Below the pieces are notes generated by a model, which had not been told where the DNA came from, searched no databases, and saw only the letters and a program-made list of their open reading frames with translations. A stretch of 34,642 nucleotides of DNA from Paracoccaceae bacterium. Its GTDB lineage: Bacteria; Pseudomonadota; Alphaproteobacteria; Rhizobiales; Stappiaceae. The stretch's first letter is position 1, and the number at the start of each line of letters is the position of its first letter. The stretch lies in contig PARB01000084.1 in NCBI GenBank assembly GCA_002709505.1, positions 1 to 34,642 on the forward strand. Reading direction: 5' to 3'. The translations under genes and the position numbers were made by a program. Positions 21,031 through 28,451 of the stretch are shown piece by piece.

Positions 21031-21861
21031 TCATCGACCGGTGAAGCTGGGCGTTCTCTTTTCCAGGAAGGCGCTGCGGCCTTCGGCAAAGTCGGCGCTG
21101 TCGAAACAGGCATCGGCAAGCCGCTCGCAGGCCTCGCGGTCCTGCGGGGACATCGCGCCTGCCACGGCGTCGATCCCGGCCTTCGCGGCGGCGAGTGTGA
21201 GCGGGGCGCCGAGGGCGATCGTCGCGGCGAGGTCGCGCGTTGCCGCCTCGAGGTCGCCGGGCGCAACGAGCGTGTCCACCAGGCCGACGTCGCGGGCCTT
21301 TGCGGCGTCGAGCCGCTGGGCTGTGAAGAACATCAGCTTGGCGCGGGAGGGCCCGACGAGGCGGACGATGTCGGCGATGGCCGACGGCGGATAGGCAATG
21401 CCGAGGCGGGCGGCGGGGATGCCGAAGTGCGCCGTCTCGTCGGCGATGCGCAGGTCGCAGGCAGCGGCGAGGCCAAGCCCGCCGCCGAGGCAGAAGCCGC
21501 GCACCATGGCGATCGTCGGCAAGGGGCACTCGCGCAAGGCGTCGAAGGCGGCGACATTGGTCGCCTCATAGGCCTGCGCGGAGCGAGCGTCCTTGCGAAG
21601 GGTGGCGAACTCGGAAATATCCGCCCCGGCGACAAAGGTCGCATCCCCGGCGCCGCGCAGGACCACGCAGCGCAGTCCGGGCGTCGCGGCAAGGGCGGCA
21701 AGCGCGCCGGGAAGGGCGCGCCACATCTCCAGCGTGACGGCGTTGCGCCGGGCGGGATTGTGAACGATGAGCCAGCCGGTCGCTCCCTCGACGCGGGTCT
21801 CGATGCGGGGGCTGTCGGGCGTGTCGTGGTCGCTGCCCCGCGTCGTGCTGTCATTTGTCAT
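21031..21861 (-). CDS. Crotonase-fold (enoyl-CoA hydratase/isomerase superfamily) protein, non-canonical active site
   Basis: The protein has 276 residues. The crotonase core is present: the oxyanion-hole segment FVAGADISEF and the loop RGFCLGGGLGLAAACDLRIA. Both catalytic glutamates of true hydratases (GGGxEL and PE in the rat enzyme) are replaced: Gly130 in GGGLGL and Ala150 in FGIPAARLG. It therefore probably does not hydrate enoyl-CoA by the standard mechanism, though CoA-ester binding is likely. The start ATG (21859-21861) has GGGGA about six bases upstream. The neighbours give no pathway. Confidence 0.88.
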   Translation of the reverse strand: MTNDSTTRGSDHDTPDSPRIETRVEGATGWLIVHNPARRNAVTLEMWRALPGALAALAATPGLRCVVLRGAGDATFVAGADISEFATLRKDARSAQAYEATNVAAFDALRECPLPTIAMVRGFCLGGGLGLAAACDLRIADETAHFGIPAARLGIAYPPSAIADIVRLVGPSRAKLMFFTAQRLDAAKARDVGLVDTLVAPGDLEAATRDLAATIALGAPLTLAAAKAGIDAVAGAMSPQDREACERLADACFDSADFAEGRSAFLEKRTPSFTGR

Positions 21862-22092
21862 GCCGGTCCCCATCTCCCGCCGTGGTCGCCCGGTTTTGGC
21901 AGGGCCTTGGCCGATTGTCCAATGGTCCGCAAGGACGCGCCTGCATCGACCCTGCCAGAAATCCCGAGGCGATTGCTTGGCTATGGTCATTCTGCGGTCA
22001 ATGGCTATATGATTTCTGCAACTGAAGACTGCTTGGGTGCGCGCTCGCCGGCCGGAACCGGAGGCGAAGCCGCGACAGCACAGGAGGCAGAG

Positions 22093-22935
22093 ATGCCGCA
22101 ATCCCAGCAAATTTCCGAAGCGGCGGGCCTGCCGCGTCACGACCCCGTGTGGGAGAGGTTGCGCGAGGAGGCCGAGGCGATGGTGCGCTGCGAGCCGGCG
22201 CTCGCCTCCTTCGCCTATGAGACGGTGCTCAATCACGACCGTCTCGAGGAGGCCGTGGTGCACCGGCTCGCCGACCGGCTCGGCCATGTCGTCGTGTCGC
22301 CCTCGCTGATCCGCCAGACCTATCTGGAGGCGCTTGCCGACAGCCCCGCGCTTGGCGACACGTTCCGCGTCGACCTCGTTGCGGTCTACGACCGCGATCC
22401 GGCCTGCACCCGGTTCCTGGAGCCGCTGCTCTACTTCAAGGGCTTTCACGCGCTGCAGACGCACCGGCTGGCGAACTGGCTGTGGCGGCGCGGGCGCAAG
22501 GATTTCGCGCTCTATCTGCAAAGCCGCAATTCCGAGATCTTCCAGGTCGACATCCACCCGGCCGTGCCGGTCGGCAACGGCGTGTTCATGGATCACGCCA
22601 CCGGCATCGTCATCGGGGCGACGGCACAGATCGAGGACAATGTCTCGATCCTGCAGAACGTCACCCTCGGCGGCACCGGCAAGGAGGAGGGCGACCGCCA
22701 TCCCAAGATCCGTCACGGCGTCCTCATCGGCGCCGGCGCCAAGGTGCTCGGCAACATCGAGATCGGCCATTGCTCGAAGGTGGCGTCCGGCTCGGTGGTG
22801 CTCGCCGACGTGCCGGCCAACTCGACGGTCGCCGGCGTTCCGGCGCGCGTCGTCGGCAAGGCCGGCTGCAGCGAGCCGTCGCGCACGATGGACCAGCTCA
22901 TCGTGCCCGAGGCGGGCGGGACCTCCGACGGCTGA
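22093..22935 (+). CDS. cysE: Serine O-acetyltransferase
   Basis: The protein has 280 residues. The N-terminal helical domain (WERLREEAEAMVRCEPALAS) is followed by a left-handed beta-helix with hexapeptide repeats and the active-site segments DIHPAVPVGNGVFMDHATGI and LGGTGKEEGDRHPKI. It makes O-acetylserine, the first step of cysteine synthesis, and is usually inhibited by cysteine. The start at 22093 has a perfect AGGAGG five bases upstream. An in-frame ATG at 22010 would add 28 residues and is less likely. DUF3126 follows 265 bp downstream, a linkage I recall from related genomes. Confidence 0.96.
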   Translation: MPQSQQISEAAGLPRHDPVWERLREEAEAMVRCEPALASFAYETVLNHDRLEEAVVHRLADRLGHVVVSPSLIRQTYLEALADSPALGDTFRVDLVAVYDRDPACTRFLEPLLYFKGFHALQTHRLANWLWRRGRKDFALYLQSRNSEIFQVDIHPAVPVGNGVFMDHATGIVIGATAQIEDNVSILQNVTLGGTGKEEGDRHPKIRHGVLIGAGAKVLGNIEIGHCSKVASGSVVLADVPANSTVAGVPARVVGKAGCSEPSRTMDQLIVPEAGGTSDG

Positions 22936-23159
22936 ACGTTTTGCGCCCGCGCGCAGACCCTGTGTGGAGCCCCCTGCGCACCGCTTTCGCTCGCCGAATT
23001 CGGGGAGCGTTTGGGGAAAGGCCGGGTTAGCTCTTGGTTCGCGGCCGCGAATGTGTAGGCTTGCGCGCTTCAGAACGGGTCGAACTGCGTGATGTGCCGG
23101 CGTGTCAGGTCTTGACGATTGCCGGCGCAGGGTGCATCGCGACCCGATGACACATCCCG

Positions 23160-23182
23160 GACCGCCGCGTGGCGCGGCGGTC
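23160..23182 (+). other. GC-rich hairpin in the DUF3126 leader
   Basis: GACCGCCGCG and CGCGGCGGTC form a perfect 10-bp stem with a TGG loop, ending six bases before the AAAGGAG ribosome site. No T-run follows, so it is not an intrinsic terminator. It may affect translation or protect the mRNA. Confidence 0.5.
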
Positions 23183-23200
23183 AGTCCAAAGGAGCTCTCC

Positions 23201-23416
23201 GTGAAGCCTGACGAAATCCGCAAGCTCGAGGCCTATCTGAAGAAGAAATTCGAACTTCCGAAGCTTGCCGTCCGGGCGCGGCCCAACAAGGACGATTCCG
23301 CGGAAGTCTATATCGGCGACGAATTCATCGGCGTTCTCTACCGCGACGATGACGACGACGATCTGAGCTGGAGCTTCCAGATGTCCATCCTCGAGTTCGA
23401 TATCGAGGAAAGCTGA
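23201..23416 (+). CDS. DUF3126 family protein
   Basis: A 71-residue acidic protein starting at GTG with AAAGGAG seven bases upstream. MKPDEIRKLEAYLKKKFELP, then DDSAEVYIGDEFIGVLYRDD and FQMSILEFDIEE, match DUF3126, a small alphaproteobacterial family. Function is unknown. I recall it commonly sitting beside cysE. A run of six Asp (RDDDDDDLS) is notable. No export signal. Confidence 0.9.
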   Translation: MKPDEIRKLEAYLKKKFELPKLAVRARPNKDDSAEVYIGDEFIGVLYRDDDDDDLSWSFQMSILEFDIEES

Positions 23417-23531
23417 CGCGTCCGCCGACGGACCGCCGGAGCGGGTGAGGCGTCGAGGACGCCGTTGCACCGCATCCGGCGTCCGTCCGGCATCGTCGTC
23501 TCTCAGGCTGCTCCCAGGCTGCCGGATCCGG

Positions 23532-24239
23532 CTAGGGTGCGAAGGAGGCGACCAGCCTCGCGATGGCGCCGTCCATGGCGCGCCAGTCCGCGAGATGCAC
23601 CTGGCGAAAGCGATAGGTCGCCATCAGACCGGTTCCGGTCCGGACCGTGCGTTCGCAGTTTGCCGCCAGCGCCTGGTCGCGCGGCGTGAAGCAGCGCGCG
23701 GCGAACAGTTTCCCGCCATCACGTGCGTGGGCAACGAAATCCGTGCCCGCCAGCCCGTCGCCGGCAAGCGGCAGCAGGGCCAGTCCCTCCGGCCCCGGAA
23801 AAGCCTCCCCGGCGGAGAGGGACATCCACACCCGTTCAAAACGTTCGTTGGTATCCAGCCCGCCCGCGTCGGCGCGCAGCGCCAGCGACATCACGGCCGA
23901 GCGGTCGCCGGGATCGGCGAAGGACCGCGCATTTGCTTGCGTATATCCTTCAAGCGACGGCCACAGCACCGCCAGATGCAGCGTTTCAACGGCGCCGGCG
24001 CCGGCGCGCTCGTCGGAGTGTCGCATCATGTTGGCGGGAATGCTCTGGGCGATGGCGCCGATACTGACCGGCACGCGCTCCGGGCTCTGCGTCCAGCTGC
24101 TCGGCTGGCTCGTATAGGTCATCCACTTTCCGACCGTATGCGCGACGAGCGCCGTGCCGACGAGGGCAAGCGCCACGACCATCGGCGTGAAATGCCGCGC
24201 CCGCATCCCCGTTCCGTTCGGCAAGGTCATCGGCATCAT
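23532..24239 (-). CDS. Conserved membrane-anchored protein of unknown function
   Basis: The protein has 235 residues. A single membrane segment (about 18-36, FTPMVVALALVGTALVAHTV) is followed by an extracytoplasmic domain. Recognisable conserved pieces are SIPANMMRHSDERAGAG, LHLAVLWPSLEGYTQ and AARCFTPRDQALAANCERTV. I recall similar uncharacterised proteins in Hyphomicrobiales but cannot name a domain. Two Cys in the C-terminal half may form a disulfide. The ATG pair has a GGAG about 11 bases upstream. It is divergent from the small membrane gene at 24467, with CtrA-like boxes between. Confidence 0.8.
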   Translation of the reverse strand: MMPMTLPNGTGMRARHFTPMVVALALVGTALVAHTVGKWMTYTSQPSSWTQSPERVPVSIGAIAQSIPANMMRHSDERAGAGAVETLHLAVLWPSLEGYTQANARSFADPGDRSAVMSLALRADAGGLDTNERFERVWMSLSAGEAFPGPEGLALLPLAGDGLAGTDFVAHARDGGKLFAARCFTPRDQALAANCERTVRTGTGLMATYRFRQVHLADWRAMDGAIARLVASFAP

Positions 24240-24356
24240 GCGCGAACTCCGGCGGCCGGCGTCGTCCCGGCCGCGATCGGGGCCGCAGTGTCCCGTCGGG
24301 GGACGTCTGTCCCGTCCTGACGCGGATCATGGGGCCAAGGGTTCGCCATTTTATGG

Positions 24357-24371
24357 TTACCGGTGTGTTAA
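24357..24371. promoter_or_regulatory. CtrA-like box, one mismatch
   Basis: TTAC-CGGTGTG-TTAA differs from TTAA-N7-TTAA at one base. It lies 118 bp upstream of the 24239 start (minus) and 95 bp upstream of the 24467 start (plus), in a 227-bp divergent gap that also has an exact box. Confidence 0.35.
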
Positions 24372-24444
24372 TGCGTCAATCGAAACGGCACGCGAATTGC
24401 TGGAAGGAGAGCAGAGTTTCTGATTAAGGTTCGGTGAGATTTGG

Positions 24445-24460
24445 TTAACGGGAGGTTAAC
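24445..24460. promoter_or_regulatory. CtrA box (exact TTAA-N7-TTAAC)
   Basis: TTAA-CGGGAGG-TTAAC is a full match to the CtrA consensus, six bases before the ATG of the small membrane protein. It contains or overlaps the GGGAGG ribosome-site candidate. Its position suggests either repression of the plus-strand gene or control of the divergent gene. Confidence 0.55.
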
Positions 24461-24466
24461 AGGCGA

Positions 24467-24784
24467 ATGACTGACTTGGCGCTGGCGGCATACATCGGAA
24501 GTGCCGGTTTCGTGGTGGCCGGGATTCTCGGCAGTTTCTATCAGCTTTTGACCGGTGAGCCGTTGAAGTTCGCGATTTCCGTGGAGACCTGGCTGAAGGG
24601 CGTGTTCTCCTGCCTTTTGTGCGTTTTCGCGGGCCCGTTCATCATCATGCGCAACGCGATTCGCGGCCGGAAGATCGAACAGCGCCCGATCGGCTGGCTC
24701 GTGGCATCCTCCACCATTGCCGGCATGTGGTCGATCTGCTCGGGCGTTTTCGTGCTGCAGGTCGCGTTTATGATCTTGCTCTAG
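24467..24784 (+). CDS. Small membrane protein with three membrane segments
   Basis: The protein has 105 residues. Membrane segments lie at about 8-28, 44-63 and 77-103, with a basic loop ([13 protein letters not shown]) between the second and third that should face the cytoplasm. It resembles an uncharacterised Hyphomicrobiales family (possibly DUF6949; not certain). There are three Cys in the membrane segments. The ATG directly follows a CtrA box. The gamma carbonic anhydrase gene follows 58 bp later and could be cotranscribed. Confidence 0.82.
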   Translation: MTDLALAAYIGSAGFVVAGILGSFYQLLTGEPLKFAISVETWLKGVFSCLLCVFAGPFIIMRNAIRGRKIEQRPIGWLVASSTIAGMWSICSGVFVLQVAFMILL

Positions 24785-24842
24785 CTGCGCTGGCCGGCGC
24801 GGACCGGCCCGCAGGGTCCCGTTTCCCGATCAGGAGATTGCG

Positions 24843-25391
24843 ATGGCCATTTATCGGCTCGACGACCGGACGCCGGAATTGCCGGATGCCGGCGACTTCT
24901 GGATTGCCCCCGACGCGTCCGTTATCGGCGCCGTGGTGCTGAAACCTCATGCCAGCGTCTGGTTCGGCGCGGTTCTGCGCGGCGACAACGAGACGATTAC
25001 GCTTGGCGAGCGCACCAATGTGCAGGACGGATGCGTGTTGCACACCGACATGGGCTATCCGCTGGAGATCGGCCGAGATTGCACCATCGGCCACAAGGCC
25101 ATTCTCCATGGCTGCACGATCGGGGACAACAGTCTCGTCGGCATGGGCGCGACCGTCCTGAACGGCGCGCGCATCGGGCGCAATTGCATCATCGGCGCCA
25201 ATGCGCTGATCGCGGAAGGCAAGGAAATCCCCGACAATTCGCTGGTGGTCGGCATGCCCGGACGGGTCGTGCGCGAGCTGGACGCGGCGGCGGCGCAAGG
25301 CATCACGGCGTCAGCGCAAGGCTATGTTCGCAACTGGCAGAGGTTTCTCGCCGGCCTGACCCGGCTTCCCGACGGAAGGCCGGCCGACTGA
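24843..25391 (+). CDS. Gamma carbonic anhydrase family protein
   Basis: The protein has 182 residues. A left-handed beta-helix of hexapeptide repeats is visible throughout. The zinc ligands are His67 (VLHTD), His84 and His89 (GHKAILHG), in the order found in Cam/CamH-type proteins. Members are carbonic anhydrases or acyltransferase-like relatives (YrdA, PaaY, CaiE), so enzyme activity is likely but not proven. AGGAG precedes the ATG at good spacing. No intrinsic terminator for this strand; the downstream hairpin serves the opposite strand. Confidence 0.93.
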   Translation: MAIYRLDDRTPELPDAGDFWIAPDASVIGAVVLKPHASVWFGAVLRGDNETITLGERTNVQDGCVLHTDMGYPLEIGRDCTIGHKAILHGCTIGDNSLVGMGATVLNGARIGRNCIIGANALIAEGKEIPDNSLVVGMPGRVVRELDAAAAQGITASAQGYVRNWQRFLAGLTRLPDGRPAD

Positions 25392-25401
25392 AGACCGGAC
25401 G

Positions 25402-25433
25402 AAAAAAATGGGCCGGTCCCGAAGGACCGGCCC
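25402..25433 (-). terminator. Intrinsic terminator with UUCG loop for the BTLCP gene
   Basis: On the minus strand, GGGCCGGTCC and GGACCGGCCC form a perfect 10-bp stem closed by a TTCG tetraloop (C-UUCG-G), then A and T7. It lies 66 bp after the stop of the transglutaminase-like gene. Confidence 0.9.
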
Positions 25434-25499
25434 GACAACCCGACCTGGGTGTGGGGAGGGGGGATAAGCCGGATTGCCAAAAGTTGGGCGTCTGGTGCG

Positions 25500-26117
25500 T
25501 CAGTTGGAGAGGCTGGCAACCGTGCTGACCCGATGGTCGCTGATTGCCGCCCATTTCGCCGGATTGCGAGCGGATTGCAGCTTCACGAACCGGTAGGGCG
25601 TCGAGTACCAGGGCAGCACCGCCTCGATCTGGTTGTCGAGAATGATGTCGCCTTGATCGGTGCGCACGGTCAGGACGGCGTGACCGGCATTGTTGGTGTC
25701 CTTGACGACCGTGATGAGCAGGGCGCTCTTCGGCCATCCGCGCTTTTGCAGCACGCGCTGCTTTTCAAGCACGTATTCCTCGCAGTCGCCGGCCCCGGAG
25801 CTTGGAAACGTCCAGTATTCCTCCACGCCAAAAAGTTCGACATCCGTGACGGGACGAATCTGGCGGTTCACCTCCGCGTTGACAGCGAGCAGTTCGTTCC
25901 ACCGCTCCCGGTCGAGCTTCACCACCACGGCATTCCGGTTCTGCGACCGGCATTCGGACGGGTTTTCGCTGCAGAACCCGACATGGCCGGCGGGAGCGCG
26001 GGTCGCGCCTCCGACTTCCATGAAGCGTCCGGTGGGCGTGTCCGCTTGTGCCGTTGTGGCGGTGGCGGCGACGATGCATGCGAAGGTTACTGCGATTGCT
26101 TTGCTTGCGATGTTCAT
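25500..26117 (-). CDS. Transglutaminase-like cysteine peptidase (BTLCP)
   Basis: The protein has 205 residues. A signal peptide (MNIASKAIAVTFACIVAATA then TTAQA) targets the periplasm. The triad is Cys112 (GAGDCEEYVLEK), His146 (NNAGHAVLTVRT) and Asp161 (IILDNQ), as in bacterial transglutaminase-like cysteine proteinases (PF06035, the LapG family). LapG cleaves surface adhesins under c-di-GMP control, but no LapD or adhesin gene is nearby, so that role is only a possibility. AAGGGATAG precedes the ATG. A strong terminator follows the gene. Confidence 0.92.
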   Translation of the reverse strand: MNIASKAIAVTFACIVAATATTAQADTPTGRFMEVGGATRAPAGHVGFCSENPSECRSQNRNAVVVKLDRERWNELLAVNAEVNRQIRPVTDVELFGVEEYWTFPSSGAGDCEEYVLEKQRVLQKRGWPKSALLITVVKDTNNAGHAVLTVRTDQGDIILDNQIEAVLPWYSTPYRFVKLQSARNPAKWAAISDHRVSTVASLSN

Positions 26118-26637
26118 GTCTATCCCTTCCCCAAGGTTGGATAGATCATGCGGATCGCGCTTTTATTTCAAAATAAAAAGCAAAGTTACATTAAAATCAA
26201 AGTCTATTTGAATTCTAAGATAATAATAGTCGAATTGAATTCTATTTTGATTCAAATTTTAGCGGTTTTCCTGCCCGACGCGCGCAAGGGCGCAGGCGCG
26301 GCAGCCGGTGCTGACCAGGGTTCCGGCGCAGCGCGCTCGGGGCGCGCGCCGTCCAGCACGCTGCCAATGCGCGGTCAACGCGTTGATTTAAAGAGGATTT
26401 TATCCTGAGCGATCGGCATCTTGCGGCCTGGCGTGGTGCCGGCAGACCCGCGCGACGGCAGGGTCCCGACGACCGGCGGTCGTCTTCCGCCGGGCCTGGC
26501 GCTATCCGCGCGAGACCGGGCGATCCGGGGCGCGACGGGGGGTGTCATCCGCCGTTACGGCCCGTGTCGGACATGAGTCTGAGTGGAGATTTTTTTGAAA
26601 AAAAAAAGCGAGAGCGACGGTGCGATCCGGCTGGCGG
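26118..26637. other. Long intergenic region with AT-rich island
   Basis: These 520 bp lie between the PilZ stop and the BTLCP start (both minus), so the BTLCP promoter should be near 26118-26200. Bases 26158-26265 are strikingly AT-rich with several inverted repeats. AGGAT-TTT-ATCCT (26394-26406) is a perfect short palindrome. T7-G-A10 at 26590-26607 lies just past the PilZ stop, without a clear stem. I see no convincing gene. Confidence 0.6.
26158..26265. promoter_or_regulatory. AT-rich island with inverted repeats upstream of BTLCP
   Basis: Within a GC-rich genome this stretch is mostly A and T. TTTTATTT-CA-AAATAAAA is a perfect inverted repeat (about 26161-26178). ATTTGAAT and ATTCAAAT form another pair about 40 bases apart, and GAATTC occurs twice. 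Such regions bind nucleoid or Ros/MucR-type silencers in this group; this is inference. Confidence 0.45.
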
Positions 26638-27258
26638 TCAGGAAATATGCCGCTCGAGGAGATCGCGGTTCTGGATGTTTGCGAATTCGACCGCAATGCC
26701 GTCCTCGGTGTGGCGCACGATCCGCGCCCGCATCTTGCCGATGTCGATGGCGATCCCGAGTTCGGGGCGCACATCGGTCTTCAGGGATGCGCCGGACAGC
26801 GACACGTCGACGATGCGGCACTTGTAGGAGCGCCCGTCCGGCAGCACGATCTTGGTGACCGGGTTCTTCGGGGTGAAACGCTCGTGCCTGCGGTCTTCCG
26901 GCAGGTTGAGGATGTCGCGGTTCGCCAGCCAGGTGAGAACATTCGCCAGCTTGTCGCGCTTTCGGGCCGTGGCATTGAGGCGGATGGCAAAACCGCCCTC
27001 GATCTCGCGCACGACCTCGCCCTCGACACGTCCGATGTGATCGAGATAGGCGACGACACGTTCGCCGACGCGGGCGCTGACAGGGGCGACCAATGCGGCG
27101 CCGCCGGGCGACATGTCGACGACCTGGCAGGGATACTCGCGCCGGTCCTCCAGCATGAAGCGCCCGAGGATGTTGACGGGAACACGGCTATGCCGGCGCC
27201 GATCGAGCCGCTTCGCGGCTTCCGACGTCTGATATGTAAGTGCCGTGGCGTGCGCCAT
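26638..27258 (-). CDS. Tandem PilZ-domain protein
   Basis: The protein has 206 residues with two PilZ domains. The first has RRRHSRVPVN (20-29) and DMSPGGAAL; the second has EDRRHERFTPK (about 121-131) and DVSLSGASL. Both keep the RxxxR and (D/N)xSxxG c-di-GMP binding motifs. It is probably cytoplasmic, and there is no output domain besides PilZ. It lies 115 bp downstream of the PAS_5 gene on the same strand and may share a transcript. The GGDEF-EAL protein elsewhere in the window could affect its ligand pool. Confidence 0.9.
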   Translation of the reverse strand: MAHATALTYQTSEAAKRLDRRRHSRVPVNILGRFMLEDRREYPCQVVDMSPGGAALVAPVSARVGERVVAYLDHIGRVEGEVVREIEGGFAIRLNATARKRDKLANVLTWLANRDILNLPEDRRHERFTPKNPVTKIVLPDGRSYKCRIVDVSLSGASLKTDVRPELGIAIDIGKMRARIVRHTEDGIAVEFANIQNRDLLERHIS

Positions 27259-27373
27259 CCGTCATCGACCTTCCCTGAAGCGCAACGGCAGGACGTGCCG
27301 GAATTGCGCTGCATCCTGAAAATAGGGAAGGACGGTTAATAGACGGTAATTGCCGGCGGCGAAGACACGGCCC

Positions 27374-28015
27374 TCAGGACTTGCCGCCGTCGATGACCAT
27401 CAGATGCTGGACCTGGCGGCCGCTGCCGGCGACGGATGCCGGAACGAAACCCGCCTCATGCCGAATGCTTGGCACGGTGCTCGTGCGGCGAACCATGCTG
27501 GAGGACAGAAAGGCCGGACGCTCGTCGGGCCAGATCAGCCGGACGCTCTTGACGGTCTGGGACAGGATCGGGTGCATGCCCGCCCAGTAGGGCTGTTCCA
27601 AAGCGACACAGGCGCCGAGCACGCGGTTGCATCCCTCTCCGGGAATATGCAGCGGCAGCAGGATCATTTCCATGTCGACGCTCTGGCCGCGCTCGGTAAA
27701 GCCGCTCAGGCCGACCACGGCCGCGGCCGCATCCTCGGTGATGGCGGCGAGCAGGGTCGCCAGCGCTTCATGGTCTTCCTCCGACCAGCCGCGCAGGATA
27801 TTGCGGTTTTTCAGCTCCCGGCAGTGCAGGGAGCACAGGCGCGTGCCCGCGAGCCGGTAGCGGTAGGTCTGGGCGTCGATCAGCTCGAGAATGAAGGTGT
27901 CGCCGAGGATGCTGCGGATGCTTCCCGGTTCGATCTCGCTGCGGTCGGGGGCCGGGCGGCCGTCGCGCAGGGCGTCCCAATAATCGTACAGGCGCTGTGT
28001 CACCGGGTGTTTCAT
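27374..28015 (-). CDS. PAS_5 (DUF) single-PAS-domain protein
   Basis: The protein has 213 residues from the ATG at 28013-28015 with AGGA close upstream. MKHPVTQRLYDYWDALRDGR, then PAPDRSEIEPGSIRSILGDT and RYRLAGTRLCSLHCRELKNR, match the PAS_5 family (PF07310), which includes Caulobacter MopJ, a polar cell-cycle modulator. It has no enzymatic output domain. A longer upstream in-frame extension lacks a start signal and overlaps the intergenic region. A near-CtrA box lies 139 bp upstream. Confidence 0.85.
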   Translation of the reverse strand: MKHPVTQRLYDYWDALRDGRPAPDRSEIEPGSIRSILGDTFILELIDAQTYRYRLAGTRLCSLHCRELKNRNILRGWSEEDHEALATLLAAITEDAAAAVVGLSGFTERGQSVDMEMILLPLHIPGEGCNRVLGACVALEQPYWAGMHPILSQTVKSVRLIWPDERPAFLSSSMVRRTSTVPSIRHEAGFVPASVAGSGRQVQHLMVIDGGKS

Positions 28016-28153
28016 GATCCTGAGGCCCCTCGTTCCGGTTCCGGTTGGGCCGTATTGCCGGCGTCCGTGTCCCGGATTGGAACGCTGGACGGGGCAATCG
28101 GCCGCTCGCGGTGAAACGAAGCACGCCCTGTGCCACGCATTCGATCTTTCGCG

Positions 28154-28168
28154 TTTACCGCCGGTTAA
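28154..28168. promoter_or_regulatory. CtrA-like box, one mismatch
   Basis: TTTA-CCGCCGG-TTAA, one base off the CtrA consensus, followed by GGTTAACG. It lies upstream of the PAS_5 gene (minus) and of the putative small RNA (plus). Confidence 0.3.
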
Positions 28169-28169
28169 G

Positions 28170-28327
28170 GTTAACGAAACCTTTCGATTGTCGGAGACGG
28201 GCAGGCACGTCACCATCGTCTCGTTGGTTTTGCTGACGTGACGAGCACAAGCGCCCCATCCGACGGTGCGGCGCATCGACCCTTGGAACCGCCATGCGTG
28301 CCGCCGGCATGCCGGCGGTTTCTTTTT
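28170..28327 (+). ncRNA. Candidate small RNA ending at orphan terminator
   Basis: A strong plus-strand terminator (28301-28327) has no coding gene upstream on its strand for more than 2 kb, which implies an unannotated transcript. The 5' end given here is a guess placed after the CtrA-like box. An internal inverted repeat (28206-28240) could form a stem. No known RNA family is recognised. Confidence 0.35.
28301..28327 (+). terminator. Intrinsic terminator without an upstream gene
   Basis: CCGCCGG-CATG-CCGGCGG is a perfect stem within an 18-base palindrome (28301-28318), followed by TTTCTTTTT. This is a classic intrinsic terminator for plus-strand transcription. Confidence 0.8.
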
Positions 28328-28421
28328 GTCCGGGCCTCAGGCGACTTGATCTGTTCTCCAATTTGTCCAAGTTGCGGTGTTGACCGCACGTGTCCCGTGC
28401 CGGCGAGCCGCACTGTGCCAG

Positions 28422-28451
28422 TCGGGATCGCGCCAATCGGGATCGCGCCAC
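28422..28451. repeat. 15-bp tandem repeat upstream of rhomboid gene
   Basis: TCGGGATCGCGCCAA (28422-28436) is followed directly by TCGGGATCGCGCCAC (28437-28451), identical at 14 of 15 bases. The repeat ends 12 bp before the rhomboid ATG and may be a duplicated regulator site or replication slippage. Confidence 0.8.

Noticed and set aside
22010-22092. Longer cysE N-terminus from the ATG at 22010
   Set aside because: The inner ATG at 22093 has a perfect AGGAGG at ideal spacing and matches the usual protein start.
24352-24423. Short plus-strand ORF of 23 codons before the small membrane protein
   Set aside because: No ribosome site, and it overlaps the divergent promoter region with the CtrA-like box.
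26590-26637. T7-G-A10 tract as an intrinsic terminator for the PilZ gene
   Set aside because: On the minus strand a T-run follows the stop, but I see no adequate GC stem before it.
27330-27350. TTAA-TAGACGG-TAAT as a CtrA box
   Set aside because: Two mismatches in one half-site, and it lies between two co-directional genes.
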